Part shown: piece by piece, positions 33,170 through 42,071 of the stretch
How the letters are laid out: every line of letters begins with the position of its first letter
How positions within the stretch are numbered: the first letter of the stretch is position 1
From: Paludibacter sp.
GTDB taxonomy: Bacteria > Bacteroidota > Bacteroidia > Bacteroidales > Paludibacteraceae
Direction: 5' to 3'
Assembly: GCA_017882285.1 (NCBI GenBank)
Contig: JADGPS010000019.1
Coordinates: forward strand, 1-42,259
Length of the DNA stretch: 42,259 nt
Program-made: the position numbers and the translations under genes
Notes under the pieces: generated by a model
The model's input: the letters and a program-made list of their open reading frames with translations, nothing else
What the model was told of the DNA's origin: nothing
Databases searched by the model: none

Positions 33170-36100
33170 ATGAATCCCGAAACGCTTAAAAGACTGTATC
33201 ACAGAGAAAACTGGAGAGTATTATTGAACGATTTGTTTGGGTCAAATTTTAAAGCATTTAGTAGGGTTGATGATTTGCAAGTCGAAAACCAGACAGCAAA
33301 ATCGGCAGTTCAGTTGGGCGAAATAAACTTAGCAAGCGGCGATGTATTGGCGGTGTACGAAGTGGAACTGCAAGACCATATACAGGTAGAACGCAACAAA
33401 GTAGCAATACGCAACCTGCTACGCACGTACTGGAATAAATACGATGGTGCTTTTATAGCAAACTATAAGAAAAATGAAAATATCTGGCGATTCTCTTTTG
33501 TGAGCGAAACCCACCAATACGATGCCGAAGGAAATTACGGAAAAGTAACCACCGCAGCCAAACGCTTCACCTACGTGTTGGGGCAGGACGAAAGCATACG
33601 AACCGCTACCGAACGGTTTAAAGTATTAGCTGCAACAGGCAGAAACACAACGCTCGAAGATATTAAAGGGGCGTTTAATGTGGATCCATTATCCAAAGAA
33701 TTTTTCAACGGCTACAAAGCGCAATACGAGAAGTTTTGCAACTTTATGCAAACCGATACCAAAATGCAATATGATTTCCGAAAATTTTTGGCAGATGGTA
33801 CGAATAAAGCCATACGCGATTATGTAAAGAAAATGCTCGGTCGCATTGTATTTTTGCACTTTTTACAGAAAAAAGGCTGGATGGGCGTTGACTGTGATTC
33901 TACCTTATGGATTGGCGGCGACCCCAATTTTATTGAAAATCTTTTCGGCAGTAGCAGCGCAGCGCAACAAGACAATTTTTTGGACGAAGTGCTTGAACCT
34001 ATGTTCTTTCATTCGCTCAACAAACTGCGTCCAAACGATTGGTACAATACCAAAACCGCTCTGGGAATAGTAAAAATACCGTATCTGAATGGCGGACTTT
34101 TTGAACCTGATAAGTTAGATGAACCCGATTCAAAATTTCCTTCCGATTACTTCAAAGAACTTTTTGCATTTTTCAACCGCTATAACTTTACCATTGAAGA
34201 AAACGACCCCAACGATGCCGAAGTGGGAGTTGACCCTGAAATGCTCGGACATATTTTCGAAAATCTGCTCGAAGATAACAAAGACAAAGGCGCGTTTTAC
34301 ACGCCCAAGGAAATTGTGCATTATATGTGTCAGGAAAGTTTAACCGAGTATCTGTGCACAATACTCCAAATAGATAATGCCGAAAAAAGGCAATTAATAG
34401 AACAATTGGTAAAATCCCACGAAGTCTCATCTAAACTACACAACTGCCTGAATGACATAAAGATGGCTTTGGACAGAGTAAAAATATGCGACCCTGCTAT
34501 TGGGTCAGGAGCATTCCCAATGGGATTGCTGCAAGAAATTTTTGCCATAAAACAAGCCCTTTGGTTTTACGAACACAATGATTTAGTTCGTTTCCCAGCT
34601 AGCGAAATAAAACAGCAAATTATCCAAAACAGCATATATGGCGTTGATATTGAGAAAGGTGCGGTTGATATTGCCCGTTTGCGTTTCTGGCTTTCGTTAG
34701 TGGTGGATGAAACAACACCGCAACCGCTGCCGAATTTGGATTATAAAATTATGCAAGGCAACTCATTGATTGAGAGTTTTGAAGGACACGATTTAAGCAA
34801 AATTATCAAATCAGGGAAGAATTTATCAGGTGAGTTAGTCAATTCTCAACTAACAATGGGTTTTGATTCAGAGCAAACAGAGTTAAATCTAAATATGCTA
34901 TTGAAAGATTATTTTAAAACAAATAATAAGGAGGAAAAACTTGCTAAAAAGATTCAAATTGAAGAACAGGTAAAAGAATACATAAAGAACTGTGCAGGAC
35001 ATACGCCAGAAATCATCAAAAAGGTAAATAACATTGATTTCAATAATAAATCCTTCTTTCTTTGGCATTTATACTTTGCCGATGTTTTTGAAAATGGAGG
35101 ATTTGATATTCTTATTGGGAATCCGCCGTATGTTGGAGAGAAAGGACATAAAAATATTTTTGAACCAGTAAAGAATGGAAATTTGAGAATTTATTATGTT
35201 GGTAAAATGGATTTGTTTTATTTCTTTTTTCATTTAGCCATAAACATGCTCAAGGAAAAAGGATGTGCTACATTTATCACAACAAATTATTACCCGACTG
35301 CTCTTGGTGGTTGGAAATTGCGAGAAGACTTAAAAAAGAGAGTAATATTGAAAATATTAATTAATTTTAACGAATTTAAGATATTTGATTCTGCACTGGG
35401 TCAACATAACTTAATAACGCTTTTATCAAAAAAAAATAATGAAGATGCCTTGTGTAAAATTATTAATTTTATTGGCAAAGGAAGATTAGATGCTACAAAA
35501 AACATACTAGAAAACATAATTTCTCAAGCCAATAACTTGTCAATTCACACTTTAGTCTCTCAAAATGAACTTTATGAAGGTTCTGAAAACTATATTCGTT
35601 TAACTAAAGAAAAGGAGGGAAGTAAAAGAAATAATATCTTAGAAAAAATATCTTTAAATAATAGTTTATTGGGTGATGTTTGTAGTGTTAATACAGGAAT
35701 TATGGGTGGTTGTGACTCTATTTCAAATAGCAACATAAAGTATGCTTCAGAAGACATTATAAAAAAGAATGATATACAAGTTGGTGATGGTGTATTTGTT
35801 TTAGAATTGAATAACCCAAGGGATGAGAAGAGTATCGGATTATTCTCTGAAACTGATTTATTGAGAGATTTTTATAAAAACTCAGATATTAAAAAGTATT
35901 ACACTAATACATTCTGCCAAAAGAGAATAATATTCTCATCTAAATTCATTTCTAACAATGAAAAAGAAATTATAGAAAAAGCCTTATGTAAATACGAAAT
36001 TATATTGAAAGCAATAAGAAGAGTAAACAATGAGAATTTAGATAAATGGAATGAATTGAGACGTGGAGCATCACACCCGCACATTTTTAATGGACCTAAA

Positions 36101-36547
36101 ATTGTTTCGCCTCAGAGAAGTAAAACGAATACTTTTGGATATAATGAGTCTCAATGGTATGCAAGTGCAGATGTGTATTTTATTACAAATCCTAAAAAAT
36201 CACTTTCTTTAAAGTATATTTTAGCTTTATTAAATTCAAAACTCTATTGTTTTTGGTTGACAAACCAGTGTAAAATGAAAGGTGATTCATTTGAACTATA
36301 TCAAAAACCTCTTTCCGAGATACCGATTAAAGAATTAGCTGAAGCCAAACAACTACGTTTTATTGAATATGCAGATAAAATCATTAATTTAAAAAAGGAT
36401 AGTCCCGAAATAGACACCACCACTATAGAACCCCAAATCGACAACCTAGTTTACAAGCTCTACGATTTAACCTACGACGAAGTAAAGGTTGTAGATCCTG
36501 ATTTTGGGTTGAGTGAAGATGAATATGCATCGTTAATGATAGAATGA
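33170..36547 (+). CDS. Eco57I-type N6-adenine DNA methyltransferase with C-terminal specificity domain
   Basis: 1,125 residues. An N-terminal region of about 380 residues is followed by DPEMLGHIFENLLEDN and GAFYTPKEIVHYM, typical of type I/IIG-like methylases. SAM-binding motif I is DPAIGSGAFPMG near residue 441 and the catalytic motif is NPPY in ILIGNPPYVGEK near 651, giving N6-adenine methylation. The C-terminal third resembles a TaqI-like target recognition domain, ending in a helical repeat and DFGLSEDEY. From about 34,800 to 36,330 the DNA becomes more A/T-rich than before and after, suggesting a swapped recognition domain. No nuclease motif is obvious in it; cutting is probably done by the partner PLD-helicase. 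Confidence 0.87.
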   Translation: MNPETLKRLYHRENWRVLLNDLFGSNFKAFSRVDDLQVENQTAKSAVQLGEINLASGDVLAVYEVELQDHIQVERNKVAIRNLLRTYWNKYDGAFIANYKKNENIWRFSFVSETHQYDAEGNYGKVTTAAKRFTYVLGQDESIRTATERFKVLAATGRNTTLEDIKGAFNVDPLSKEFFNGYKAQYEKFCNFMQTDTKMQYDFRKFLADGTNKAIRDYVKKMLGRIVFLHFLQKKGWMGVDCDSTLWIGGDPNFIENLFGSSSAAQQDNFLDEVLEPMFFHSLNKLRPNDWYNTKTALGIVKIPYLNGGLFEPDKLDEPDSKFPSDYFKELFAFFNRYNFTIEENDPNDAEVGVDPEMLGHIFENLLEDNKDKGAFYTPKEIVHYMCQESLTEYLCTILQIDNAEKRQLIEQLVKSHEVSSKLHNCLNDIKMALDRVKICDPAIGSGAFPMGLLQEIFAIKQALWFYEHNDLVRFPASEIKQQIIQNSIYGVDIEKGAVDIARLRFWLSLVVDETTPQPLPNLDYKIMQGNSLIESFEGHDLSKIIKSGKNLSGELVNSQLTMGFDSEQTELNLNMLLKDYFKTNNKEEKLAKKIQIEEQVKEYIKNCAGHTPEIIKKVNNIDFNNKSFFLWHLYFADVFENGGFDILIGNPPYVGEKGHKNIFEPVKNGNLRIYYVGKMDLFYFFFHLAINMLKEKGCATFITTNYYPTALGGWKLREDLKKRVILKILINFNEFKIFDSALGQHNLITLLSKKNNEDALCKIINFIGKGRLDATKNILENIISQANNLSIHTLVSQNELYEGSENYIRLTKEKEGSKRNNILEKISLNNSLLGDVCSVNTGIMGGCDSISNSNIKYASEDIIKKNDIQVGDGVFVLELNNPRDEKSIGLFSETDLLRDFYKNSDIKKYYTNTFCQKRIIFSSKFISNNEKEIIEKALCKYEIILKAIRRVNNENLDKWNELRRGASHPHIFNGPKIVSPQRSKTNTFGYNESQWYASADVYFITNPKKSLSLKYILALLNSKLYCFWLTNQCKMKGDSFELYQKPLSEIPIKELAEAKQLRFIEYADKIINLKKDSPEIDTTTIEPQIDNLVYKLYDLTYDEVKVVDPDFGLSEDEYASLMIE

Positions 36548-36570
36548 TGAGCAATTGCACTGACCCGGGA

Positions 36571-36628
36571 GGTTGGAGTTCCAACTCCGACCAAAAGGAA
36601 GAATCGGCAGAGTTGGAACTCTACCATC
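36571..36628. repeat. Palindromic repeat element after the methyltransferase gene
   Basis: GAGTTCCAACTC (36576-36587) pairs perfectly with GAGTTGGAACTC (36610-36621), flanked by GGTTG and CTACC. The form (a 12-bp stem with a 22-bp interior) is that of a small dispersed palindromic element. It separates the methyltransferase stop from a second copy of its last codons. Confidence 0.65.
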
Positions 36629-36630
36629 CC

Positions 36631-36687
36631 GTTGCAGATTTTGAATTTGGATTGAGTGAGGTAGAATATGAGAATATTTTAATATAA
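36631..36687 (+). pseudogene. Remnant of a second methyltransferase C-terminus
   Basis: Eighteen codons plus stop read VADFEFGLSEVEYENILI, clearly related to the last residues of the methyltransferase (VDPDFGLSEDEYASLMIE). They lack a start. It looks like an old 3' end left behind when the gene's end was replaced or duplicated around the palindromic element. Confidence 0.6.
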
Positions 36688-36801
36688 AGATTGCATAGGG
36701 AGAGATTGCGTTGGATTTTTAATCCAATGCAATGGATATAGATTAAAAGGTAAGATAATCTAATTTACCGCAAGTAATCACCACATTTGAAAAATTAGCC
36801 T

Positions 36802-36809
36802 TACCTTTG
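36802..36809 (+). promoter_or_regulatory. -7 element for tmRNA
   Basis: TACCTTTG matches TAnnTTTG, 57 bp before the mature tmRNA 5' end, leaving a leader for removal by RNase P. A TTTG at 36786 is only 12 nt upstream, closer than usual. Confidence 0.4.
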
Positions 36810-36836
36810 CATAGAATTTGTAGTGTATAATTATGA

Positions 36837-36860
36837 ATTATAAATTGTGCATTATGAATT
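36837..36860. repeat. AATTGTGCATTATGAATT intergenic repeat, copy 2
   Basis: The word AAATTGTGCATTATGAATT matches the copy at 8686-8710. Here it sits just before ssrA. Confidence 0.5.
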
Positions 36861-36866
36861 GAAACC

Positions 36867-37261
36867 GGGGCTGTTTGGTTTTGACAGCAGGTAGAAAGGG
36901 TATGTAAGCATGTCGAGCATTGAGAAAACGGCTCGTAAATCCCGGTTCTCAAACAACTAACTGGCGAAAATAACTACGCTCTTGCTGCTTAATCGAATAG
37001 AGTAGATTAGGCTTAATTCCGGCACTAGGTGCTGGAACGGGACATTTCCCAAATGCCGTCGCCTCGAGGCGATTTGATATGGAGATGCAGCTAAATCGAG
37101 GATAGTCACGCTTAGCCTTGGAGGCGCGATGAAATAAAAAGGATAAGGCGCAGGTTGGTGGCTTCGGTCTTGCCGGCGCACGAAAACCTAAGCGAAGATA
37201 AACATGTAGAAAGCTTATTATTTCCTTGTTTGGACGGCGGTTCGAATCCGCCCAGCTCCAC
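36867..37261 (+). ncRNA. ssrA: Transfer-messenger RNA
   Basis: Rescues stalled ribosomes and tags the unfinished protein for degradation. The 5' end GGGGCTGTTTGGTTTTGACA pairs by GGGGCTG with CAGCTCC at the 3' end, forming the tRNA-like acceptor stem, and GGCGGTTCGAATCCGCC (37237-37253) forms the T arm. The coding segment reads GGCGAAAATAACTAC and onward to TAA near 36991, giving the tag GENNYALAA, the form known for Bacteroidales. The terminal CCA is not encoded: after the discriminator A the DNA reads CAAA, so it must be added enzymatically. It marks the end of the accessory island, consistent with ssrA as a frequent integration neighbourhood, although no attachment duplicate was found. Confidence 0.95.
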
Positions 37262-37298
37262 AAAAACGTTTAACGACTCATGTTGTTAAACGTTTTTT
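37262..37298 (+). terminator. Intrinsic terminator of tmRNA
   Basis: AAACGTTTAAC pairs with GTTAAACGTTT around GACTCATGTT and is followed by TTT. Confidence 0.85.
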
Positions 37299-37395
37299 AA
37301 TGAAAACAATTTAAGATTTTTCGATTGATACGTTAAAAACAGATAATGTATTGACTAACGCAGCATTACAATAGTATTAAATGAGTAAAAAAATC

Positions 37396-37403
37396 TATCT
37401 TTG
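37396..37403 (+). promoter_or_regulatory. -7 element for the barrel gene at 37443
   Basis: TATCTTTG matches TAnnTTTG, 39 bp before the start codon. Confidence 0.45.
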
Positions 37404-37442
37404 TATGCGATTATTTTGCAATAGAATTTATACAAATAAAAT

Positions 37443-38126
37443 ATGAAACGTACATTAAGTATTTATCTGATTACCGCTCTGTTAGCTACTTCCTTTTCCT
37501 TGAATGCTCAAACAAAAAAAGCTGTTCAAAAAAAGAAAGCTGTAATATCATTGGACTCTTTAATATTTAAAAAACTTACGTATCGACTTGAAGTTGGTTA
37601 CAACAATCCCGTTCGCTATGGTGTGGGTGTAAGTTCTATCTATTTTAATGGGATGAGAGCCGGACTTACGGCAGAACTTGAGTTGAAGAATAATTTAAGC
37701 TTACTTATCGGTGCGCTTTACAATCTGGTTTATTCTGATGCTCTTCAGAAATATCCAAACTTAACTTCTGTTAGAAAGTTATCCTACGGTCATTTTATTG
37801 ATGTTCCTGTTCGTGTTGCTTATACGTATCCGTTTTCGAAAGACCTGAAAATTTTTGGTTTCGCAGGACCAAATTTAAATATCGGACTTTCACAGATTCA
37901 AGGTACTATTTCAACAGTATCTACTGTTCCAACAGCTTATGCCGATTTATATAAAAATTCAATTCTCAATCAATTTAATCTTCAACTTGGAGCCGGCGGA
38001 GGATTACAATGGAAAAAATTTCAGTTAAAAGCGGGTTATGATTTTGGACTTTTGAAACTGAACAAGTCAACCACAGAAAATTTATATCAAAAAGGATGGT
38101 ATGTATCCTTATCTGTCAGTTTATAA
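37443..38126 (+). CDS. Predicted outer-membrane beta-barrel protein (porin-family fold)
   Basis: A 227-residue protein with signal peptide (cut after LNAQ, residue 22), a lysine-rich linker (TKKAVQKKKAV), and from residue 40 alternating strands with glycine turns (LEVGYNNPVRYGVGV, LSLLIGALYNLVYS, IDVPVRVAYTYPFSKDLKIFGFAGPNLNIGL, QFNLQLGAGGGLQWKKFQLKAGYDFGLL). It ends WYVSLSVSL, a last strand with terminal hydrophobic residue. This is the common Bacteroidetes outer-membrane barrel fold of unknown function. It is a single-gene unit between tmRNA and murF with its own promoter and terminator. Confidence 0.8.
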   Translation: MKRTLSIYLITALLATSFSLNAQTKKAVQKKKAVISLDSLIFKKLTYRLEVGYNNPVRYGVGVSSIYFNGMRAGLTAELELKNNLSLLIGALYNLVYSDALQKYPNLTSVRKLSYGHFIDVPVRVAYTYPFSKDLKIFGFAGPNLNIGLSQIQGTISTVSTVPTAYADLYKNSILNQFNLQLGAGGGLQWKKFQLKAGYDFGLLKLNKSTTENLYQKGWYVSLSVSL

Positions 38127-38147
38127 AAACTGACCGAAAAAAACAGA

Positions 38148-38181
38148 TGACTAAACGCTGTGGGGTTTAGTCATTTTTTTT
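38148..38181 (+). terminator. Intrinsic terminator of the barrel gene
   Basis: TGACTAAAC (38148-38156) pairs with GTTTAGTCA (38165-38173), followed by seven or eight T. Confidence 0.88.
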
Positions 38182-38268
38182 ATTTTGAACGACATATTTA
38201 AAGTGTAAAAATCTCATTTTATTCAGTAAATTATATTCTGTGATTCATTTTACTTTTTACTTTGTTAG

Positions 38269-38302
38269 TTTGAGGTTAATTATCAGAGATTGATTATTTT
38301 TG
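38269..38302 (+). promoter_or_regulatory. Promoter for murF
   Basis: TTTG at 38269-38272 and TATTTTTG at 38295-38302 are 22 nt apart, within the range for this phylum. The leader would be about 28 nt. Confidence 0.55.
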
Positions 38303-38336
38303 CAGATGATTCAATAAACAGATCAGGTTCATATTC

Positions 38337-39644
38337 ATGCAACTCTATCAACTTTTTCTTCAACATCCTGTCATATGCACTGACAGCAGAAACTGTCCGC
38401 TTGGTTCTTTGTTTTTTGCGCTGAAAGGCGAAAATTTCAACGCCAATGCTTTTGCCCTTTCTGCTCTCGAAAATGGATGTTCGTATGCTGTTGTCGACCA
38501 AGCTGAATTTGTGATTGATGACCGTTTTATATTGGTTAATAATGTGTTGGAAACTTTGCAACAACTGGCTACTTACCATCGGAAACAAGTAGGAACACGC
38601 ATTATCGGAATTACCGGAACTAACGGTAAGACCACAACAAAAGAATTAATTGCTTCGGTACTCAGTGAAAAGTTCAATATACTTTACACGCAAGGGAATT
38701 TGAATAACCACATTGGCGTTCCACTAACCTTGCTTCAACTAAAACCGGAACATCAGATTGCTGTCGTTGAAATGGGTGCAAATCATCCGGGAGAAATTAA
38801 AACTTTGTCCGAAATTGCCTGCCCCGATTATGGAATTATTACCAATGTAGGTAAAGCACATCTCGAAGGGTTTGGTTCATTTAAATGTGTAAAAACCTCG
38901 AAAGCAGAACTTTACGAATACATTTTTGCACATGGGAAAGCCATTTTTATCAACAAAGACAATGAGGATCTGGTAGAAATGGCTACAAAAGCCGGCTTTG
39001 AAATTGATAGAGGAAATGTCCGCGATTACAGTCTGGATCCCGAAAATTGGGTTTGCTATATTTACGGACAGGTAACCAGCTGTTCACCATTTCTGAAAAT
39101 GGAATGTACCATCGATTTGTTCGACAAATTTAAAGTCAACACCAAATTAATTGGTGCTTATAACGCTGAAAATGTATTGGCTTCAGTGGCAATAGGTGAA
39201 TATTTTGGATTGGATAAGAAAACGATTAAAAAAGGACTGGAAAAATACCTTCCGCAAAATAATCGTTCCCAATTGACTGATACAAAGCATAATAAATTAA
39301 TTGTTGATGCCTACAATGCCAATCCAACCAGTATGCGGGCTGCCATATTGAATTTTGTTCAAATGGAAGTGGAACCAAAAACGCTGATTTTGGGCGATAT
39401 GCTTGAACTTGGAGAACAAAGTGATGCTGAACATCAAAACATAGTGGATTTGCTGCAACAAAACCAGTTTGAAAACGTTTTGTTAGTAGGAAAGGATTTT
39501 AAGAAAACACAAAACTCCTATTCCTGTTTTGAGGATGTTTCAGCATTAATAAGTTATTTAGAGAGTCATCCTGTTCGTAAAAACTATATATTAATTAAAG
39601 GTTCAAGAGGAATAAAGCTTGAAAAAATAGTTTCAAAGTTCTGA
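38337..39644 (+). CDS. murF: UDP-N-acetylmuramoyl-tripeptide--D-alanyl-D-alanine ligase
   Basis: Adds D-Ala-D-Ala to UDP-MurNAc-tripeptide, the last cytoplasmic step in making the peptidoglycan precursor. The 435-residue protein has the Mur ligase order: N-terminal substrate domain (TDSRNCPLGSLFFALKGENF), ATP-binding GITGTNGKTTTKEL near residue 95, the carbamoyl-lysine/Mg region VVEMGANHPGEI near 143 and IITNVGKAHLEGFGSF near 164, then the C-terminal domain with VDAYNANPTSM near 322. The start gives the N-terminus typical of Bacteroidetes MurF. It is followed 20 bp later by a coiled-coil membrane protein, likely co-transcribed. Confidence 0.95.
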   Translation: MQLYQLFLQHPVICTDSRNCPLGSLFFALKGENFNANAFALSALENGCSYAVVDQAEFVIDDRFILVNNVLETLQQLATYHRKQVGTRIIGITGTNGKTTTKELIASVLSEKFNILYTQGNLNNHIGVPLTLLQLKPEHQIAVVEMGANHPGEIKTLSEIACPDYGIITNVGKAHLEGFGSFKCVKTSKAELYEYIFAHGKAIFINKDNEDLVEMATKAGFEIDRGNVRDYSLDPENWVCYIYGQVTSCSPFLKMECTIDLFDKFKVNTKLIGAYNAENVLASVAIGEYFGLDKKTIKKGLEKYLPQNNRSQLTDTKHNKLIVDAYNANPTSMRAAILNFVQMEVEPKTLILGDMLELGEQSDAEHQNIVDLLQQNQFENVLLVGKDFKKTQNSYSCFEDVSALISYLESHPVRKNYILIKGSRGIKLEKIVSKF

Positions 39645-39663
39645 CTCTAAATAAATTATAATT

Positions 39664-40560
39664 ATGGATCCTGAAAAAAGAAGAAATCTACTGATTATTA
39701 CGGCAGTGTCAGTTGTTATACTAATATTAGGATTTGCCGTGGTTTATTTTATGCGAAAAGCCAGTCAGAAAGAAGCTGAAGTGGCCGAAGTTGTTGAAAT
39801 GATGAATTTTGAAAAAGAACAGGTTCAAAAAGAATATGCCAATTTAAATCAGGAATTTGAAGGGTATACCTCAAATATTAAGAATGATTCGTTGGTAAAA
39901 CTGCTTCAGGATCAGAAAACAAAAGTTCAGCAACTGCTCGAAGAATTGCGCGTTACAAAATCTACCAATGCCAAACGAATTGCCCAATTGCGAAAAGAAT
40001 TAGCTACAGTTCGTCAGATAATGATTCAATATGTGAATCAAATTGATTCATTAAATTCGGCAAATAAAGTATTGAAAACTGAAAATGTGGAAGTTCACAG
40101 AAAATACAAAGCTGCCACCGAAACGGTTCAGACTTTATCGAAAGAAAAAGAATCTTTAAATCAAGTTGTTACACGTGCCTCTATTTTAGAAGTTACCAAT
40201 TTCAGTATGACGCCATTGAATAGCAAAGGTAAAAAAACCGGGCGGTTCACTCAGACTTCGAATCTGCAGTTTAAATATACAATTAGTAAAAATATCACCG
40301 CTCAACCCGGTGAAAAAATCATTTATTTGCGCATCACTCGTCCGGACGATGACGTTTTGACTAAACCGGGTAATGTTTTTCAATTTGAAAATAAAATTAT
40401 CACTTATTCTTCTTCTAAAAATTTCGAATATACCGGCGAGGCACTTAGCGATGTGATTTATTGGAAAGTTGGAGAAATTTTGCAAAAAGGCACCTATCGT
40501 GCTGAATTCTTTATCGATGGAAATCGGGTTGGAAGCTTCTCTTTTGTTTTTGAAAAATAG
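39664..40560 (+). CDS. Membrane-anchored coiled-coil protein with C-terminal beta domain, unknown function
   Basis: A 298-residue protein: a short charged start, one membrane helix (residues about 8-28), a long coiled coil (about 35-165, rich in Glu, Lys, Gln and Leu), and a C-terminal domain of about 120 residues with strand-like segments (LQFKYTISKNITAQPGEKIIYLRITRP, GEILQKGTYRAEFFIDGNRVGSFSFVF). The C-terminal part should face the periplasm if the helix is an N-in anchor. I do not recognise a named family, though similar proteins are common in Bacteroidetes. Its position after murF hints at an envelope role, nothing more. Confidence 0.75.
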   Translation: MDPEKRRNLLIITAVSVVILILGFAVVYFMRKASQKEAEVAEVVEMMNFEKEQVQKEYANLNQEFEGYTSNIKNDSLVKLLQDQKTKVQQLLEELRVTKSTNAKRIAQLRKELATVRQIMIQYVNQIDSLNSANKVLKTENVEVHRKYKAATETVQTLSKEKESLNQVVTRASILEVTNFSMTPLNSKGKKTGRFTQTSNLQFKYTISKNITAQPGEKIIYLRITRPDDDVLTKPGNVFQFENKIITYSSSKNFEYTGEALSDVIYWKVGEILQKGTYRAEFFIDGNRVGSFSFVFEK

Positions 40561-40564
40561 AGAC

Positions 40565-40588
40565 TACCCCTAACCCCTAAAGGGGAAT
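40565..40588. repeat. CCCCTAA-type repeat, left arm of an inverted pair
   Basis: ACCCCTAACCCCTAAAGGGG then AATT, five bases after the coiled-coil gene. It pairs with 40647-40670 with a single mismatch. Confidence 0.8.
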
Positions 40589-40646
40589 TGGATTAGTTAA
40601 TTCTATCAAAAAGATTTTTTAAATAAAAAATAAAATAAAGATAACT

Positions 40647-40670
40647 TAATTCCCCGTTAGGGGTTAGGGG
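40647..40670. repeat. CCCCTAA-type repeat, right arm of an inverted pair
   Basis: AATTCCCCGTTAGGGGTTAG and GGGT end only three bases before the lutB ATG, so this repeat occupies the place of the ribosome-binding region. Confidence 0.8.
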
Positions 40671-40673
40671 TAT

Positions 40674-42047
40674 ATGTCTCAAGCACAAAAATTTACGCAC
40701 GATGCTGAAGCAATCGCTTTCGATGTAAAACACCGGAATACGATTCAGTTCAACATTTCACGCTATGATGAAGCGGTGAGTAAAGGAATGGCGCGATATA
40801 AGAACGTGGAAGCGGCAAAAAGCCAGGCTGCAGCCATCAAGCGGGATGTGTTGCAAAACTGGGGCAACTACTTGGTTCAATTTGAGTCAACTATCAGTTC
40901 GCATGGAGTTCAGGTTCTTTGGGCATACGATTCAGCTGAAGCAACAAAACTCATCGAGCAGATTTTGACCGAAAACGAAGCACGTTTGTTGGTAAAAAGT
41001 AAATCGATGACGACCGAGGAAATTGAACTGAATGAAACTGCCGAACGAATGGGTTGTGAATCAGTCGAAACCGATTTGGGAGAATTCATCGTACAAGTTG
41101 CAGGCGAAAAACCATATCATATTGTTACACCGGCTATGCACAAATCGAAAGGGGATATCGCGAAGCTTTTCAACGAAAAATTCGGAACGTCTATTGACAG
41201 CACACCCGAAGAAATGACAGAATATGTTCGTCAGGTGTTGCGAAAAAAATATACAACGGCACAAGTAGGTGTTACAGGTGCAAATTTTCTGATTGCCGAT
41301 ATTGGCGGCATTTCAGTGACTGAAAATGAAGGAAATGGGTTGATGTCAACTTCTTTTCCAAAAGTTCATATTGTTATTGCCGGAATAGAAAAGATTATTC
41401 CCAAGATGTCACAACTCGGACTATTTTATCCTTTGTTGGCAGCTCACGGAACAGGTCAGCAAATAACGGCATACAATACCATTTTCACCGCACCACGACA
41501 AGTAAATGAAGTGGACGGACCGGAGAAAATGATTGTCATTTTGCTCGATAACGGACGAACAAACCTCTATAAAGACGATGAAGCGAATGAAGCATTGGCT
41601 TGTATTCGATGTGGTGCGTGTCTGAATGGCTGTCCCGTTTACAAAACGATAGGCGGTTACACGTACGATACCACTTACAGCGGTCCGATCGGTTCGGTAC
41701 TGACACCGTTTTTAAAAGGGTTCAAGGATTTTTCGCATTTGAGTTTTGCTTCCACACTTTGTGGAAAATGTGTCGAAGTTTGTCCGGTAAAAATTCCGCT
41801 GACGGATATTTTATTATCCAACAGACGAAAAACTGTAGAACAAAACCTTCGTCCTGCAGCCGAAAAATGCCTGATGAAAGGATTTAAACTGATTAGTTCT
41901 AAACGAATCGGATTTGATTTTTTCCCGGGAGCTTTAAAATCCGCCGGAACATATCCGTTTAATTTTATAGGCTGGGGACCAAAGCGTTCCATGCCAACCT
42001 TTGCAAACAAATCATTTTCACAACAATATAAAAACAAACAAAAATAA
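40674..42047 (+). CDS. lutB: LutB/LldF-type iron-sulfur protein of L-lactate oxidation
   Basis: A subunit of the LutABC L-lactate dehydrogenase system, which passes electrons from lactate through Fe-S clusters. The 457-residue protein has the LUD domain at the N-terminus (YLVQFESTISSHGVQVLWAYD, KSKSMTTEEIELNETAERMG, ADIGGISVTENEGNG) and two 4Fe-4S motifs near the C-terminus, CIRCGACLNGCPVY around residue 312 and CGKCVEVCPVKIP around 364. All eight cluster cysteines are present. lutA and lutC are not within the window; relatives often lie next to it. The start falls just inside a CCCCTAA repeat arm, with no Shine-Dalgarno sequence. Confidence 0.9.
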   Translation: MSQAQKFTHDAEAIAFDVKHRNTIQFNISRYDEAVSKGMARYKNVEAAKSQAAAIKRDVLQNWGNYLVQFESTISSHGVQVLWAYDSAEATKLIEQILTENEARLLVKSKSMTTEEIELNETAERMGCESVETDLGEFIVQVAGEKPYHIVTPAMHKSKGDIAKLFNEKFGTSIDSTPEEMTEYVRQVLRKKYTTAQVGVTGANFLIADIGGISVTENEGNGLMSTSFPKVHIVIAGIEKIIPKMSQLGLFYPLLAAHGTGQQITAYNTIFTAPRQVNEVDGPEKMIVILLDNGRTNLYKDDEANEALACIRCGACLNGCPVYKTIGGYTYDTTYSGPIGSVLTPFLKGFKDFSHLSFASTLCGKCVEVCPVKIPLTDILLSNRRKTVEQNLRPAAEKCLMKGFKLISSKRIGFDFFPGALKSAGTYPFNFIGWGPKRSMPTFANKSFSQQYKNKQK

Positions 42048-42071
42048 CCAACTCATTAAAATAATTACAAC

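Noticed and set aside
29877-36547. DISARM system
   Set aside because: Only a PLD-SNF2 helicase and a methyltransferase are present; the second helicase and DUF1998 genes needed for DISARM are absent.
36949-37263. Open frames on the minus strand across ssrA
   Set aside because: They lie antisense to the tmRNA and have no protein-like features.
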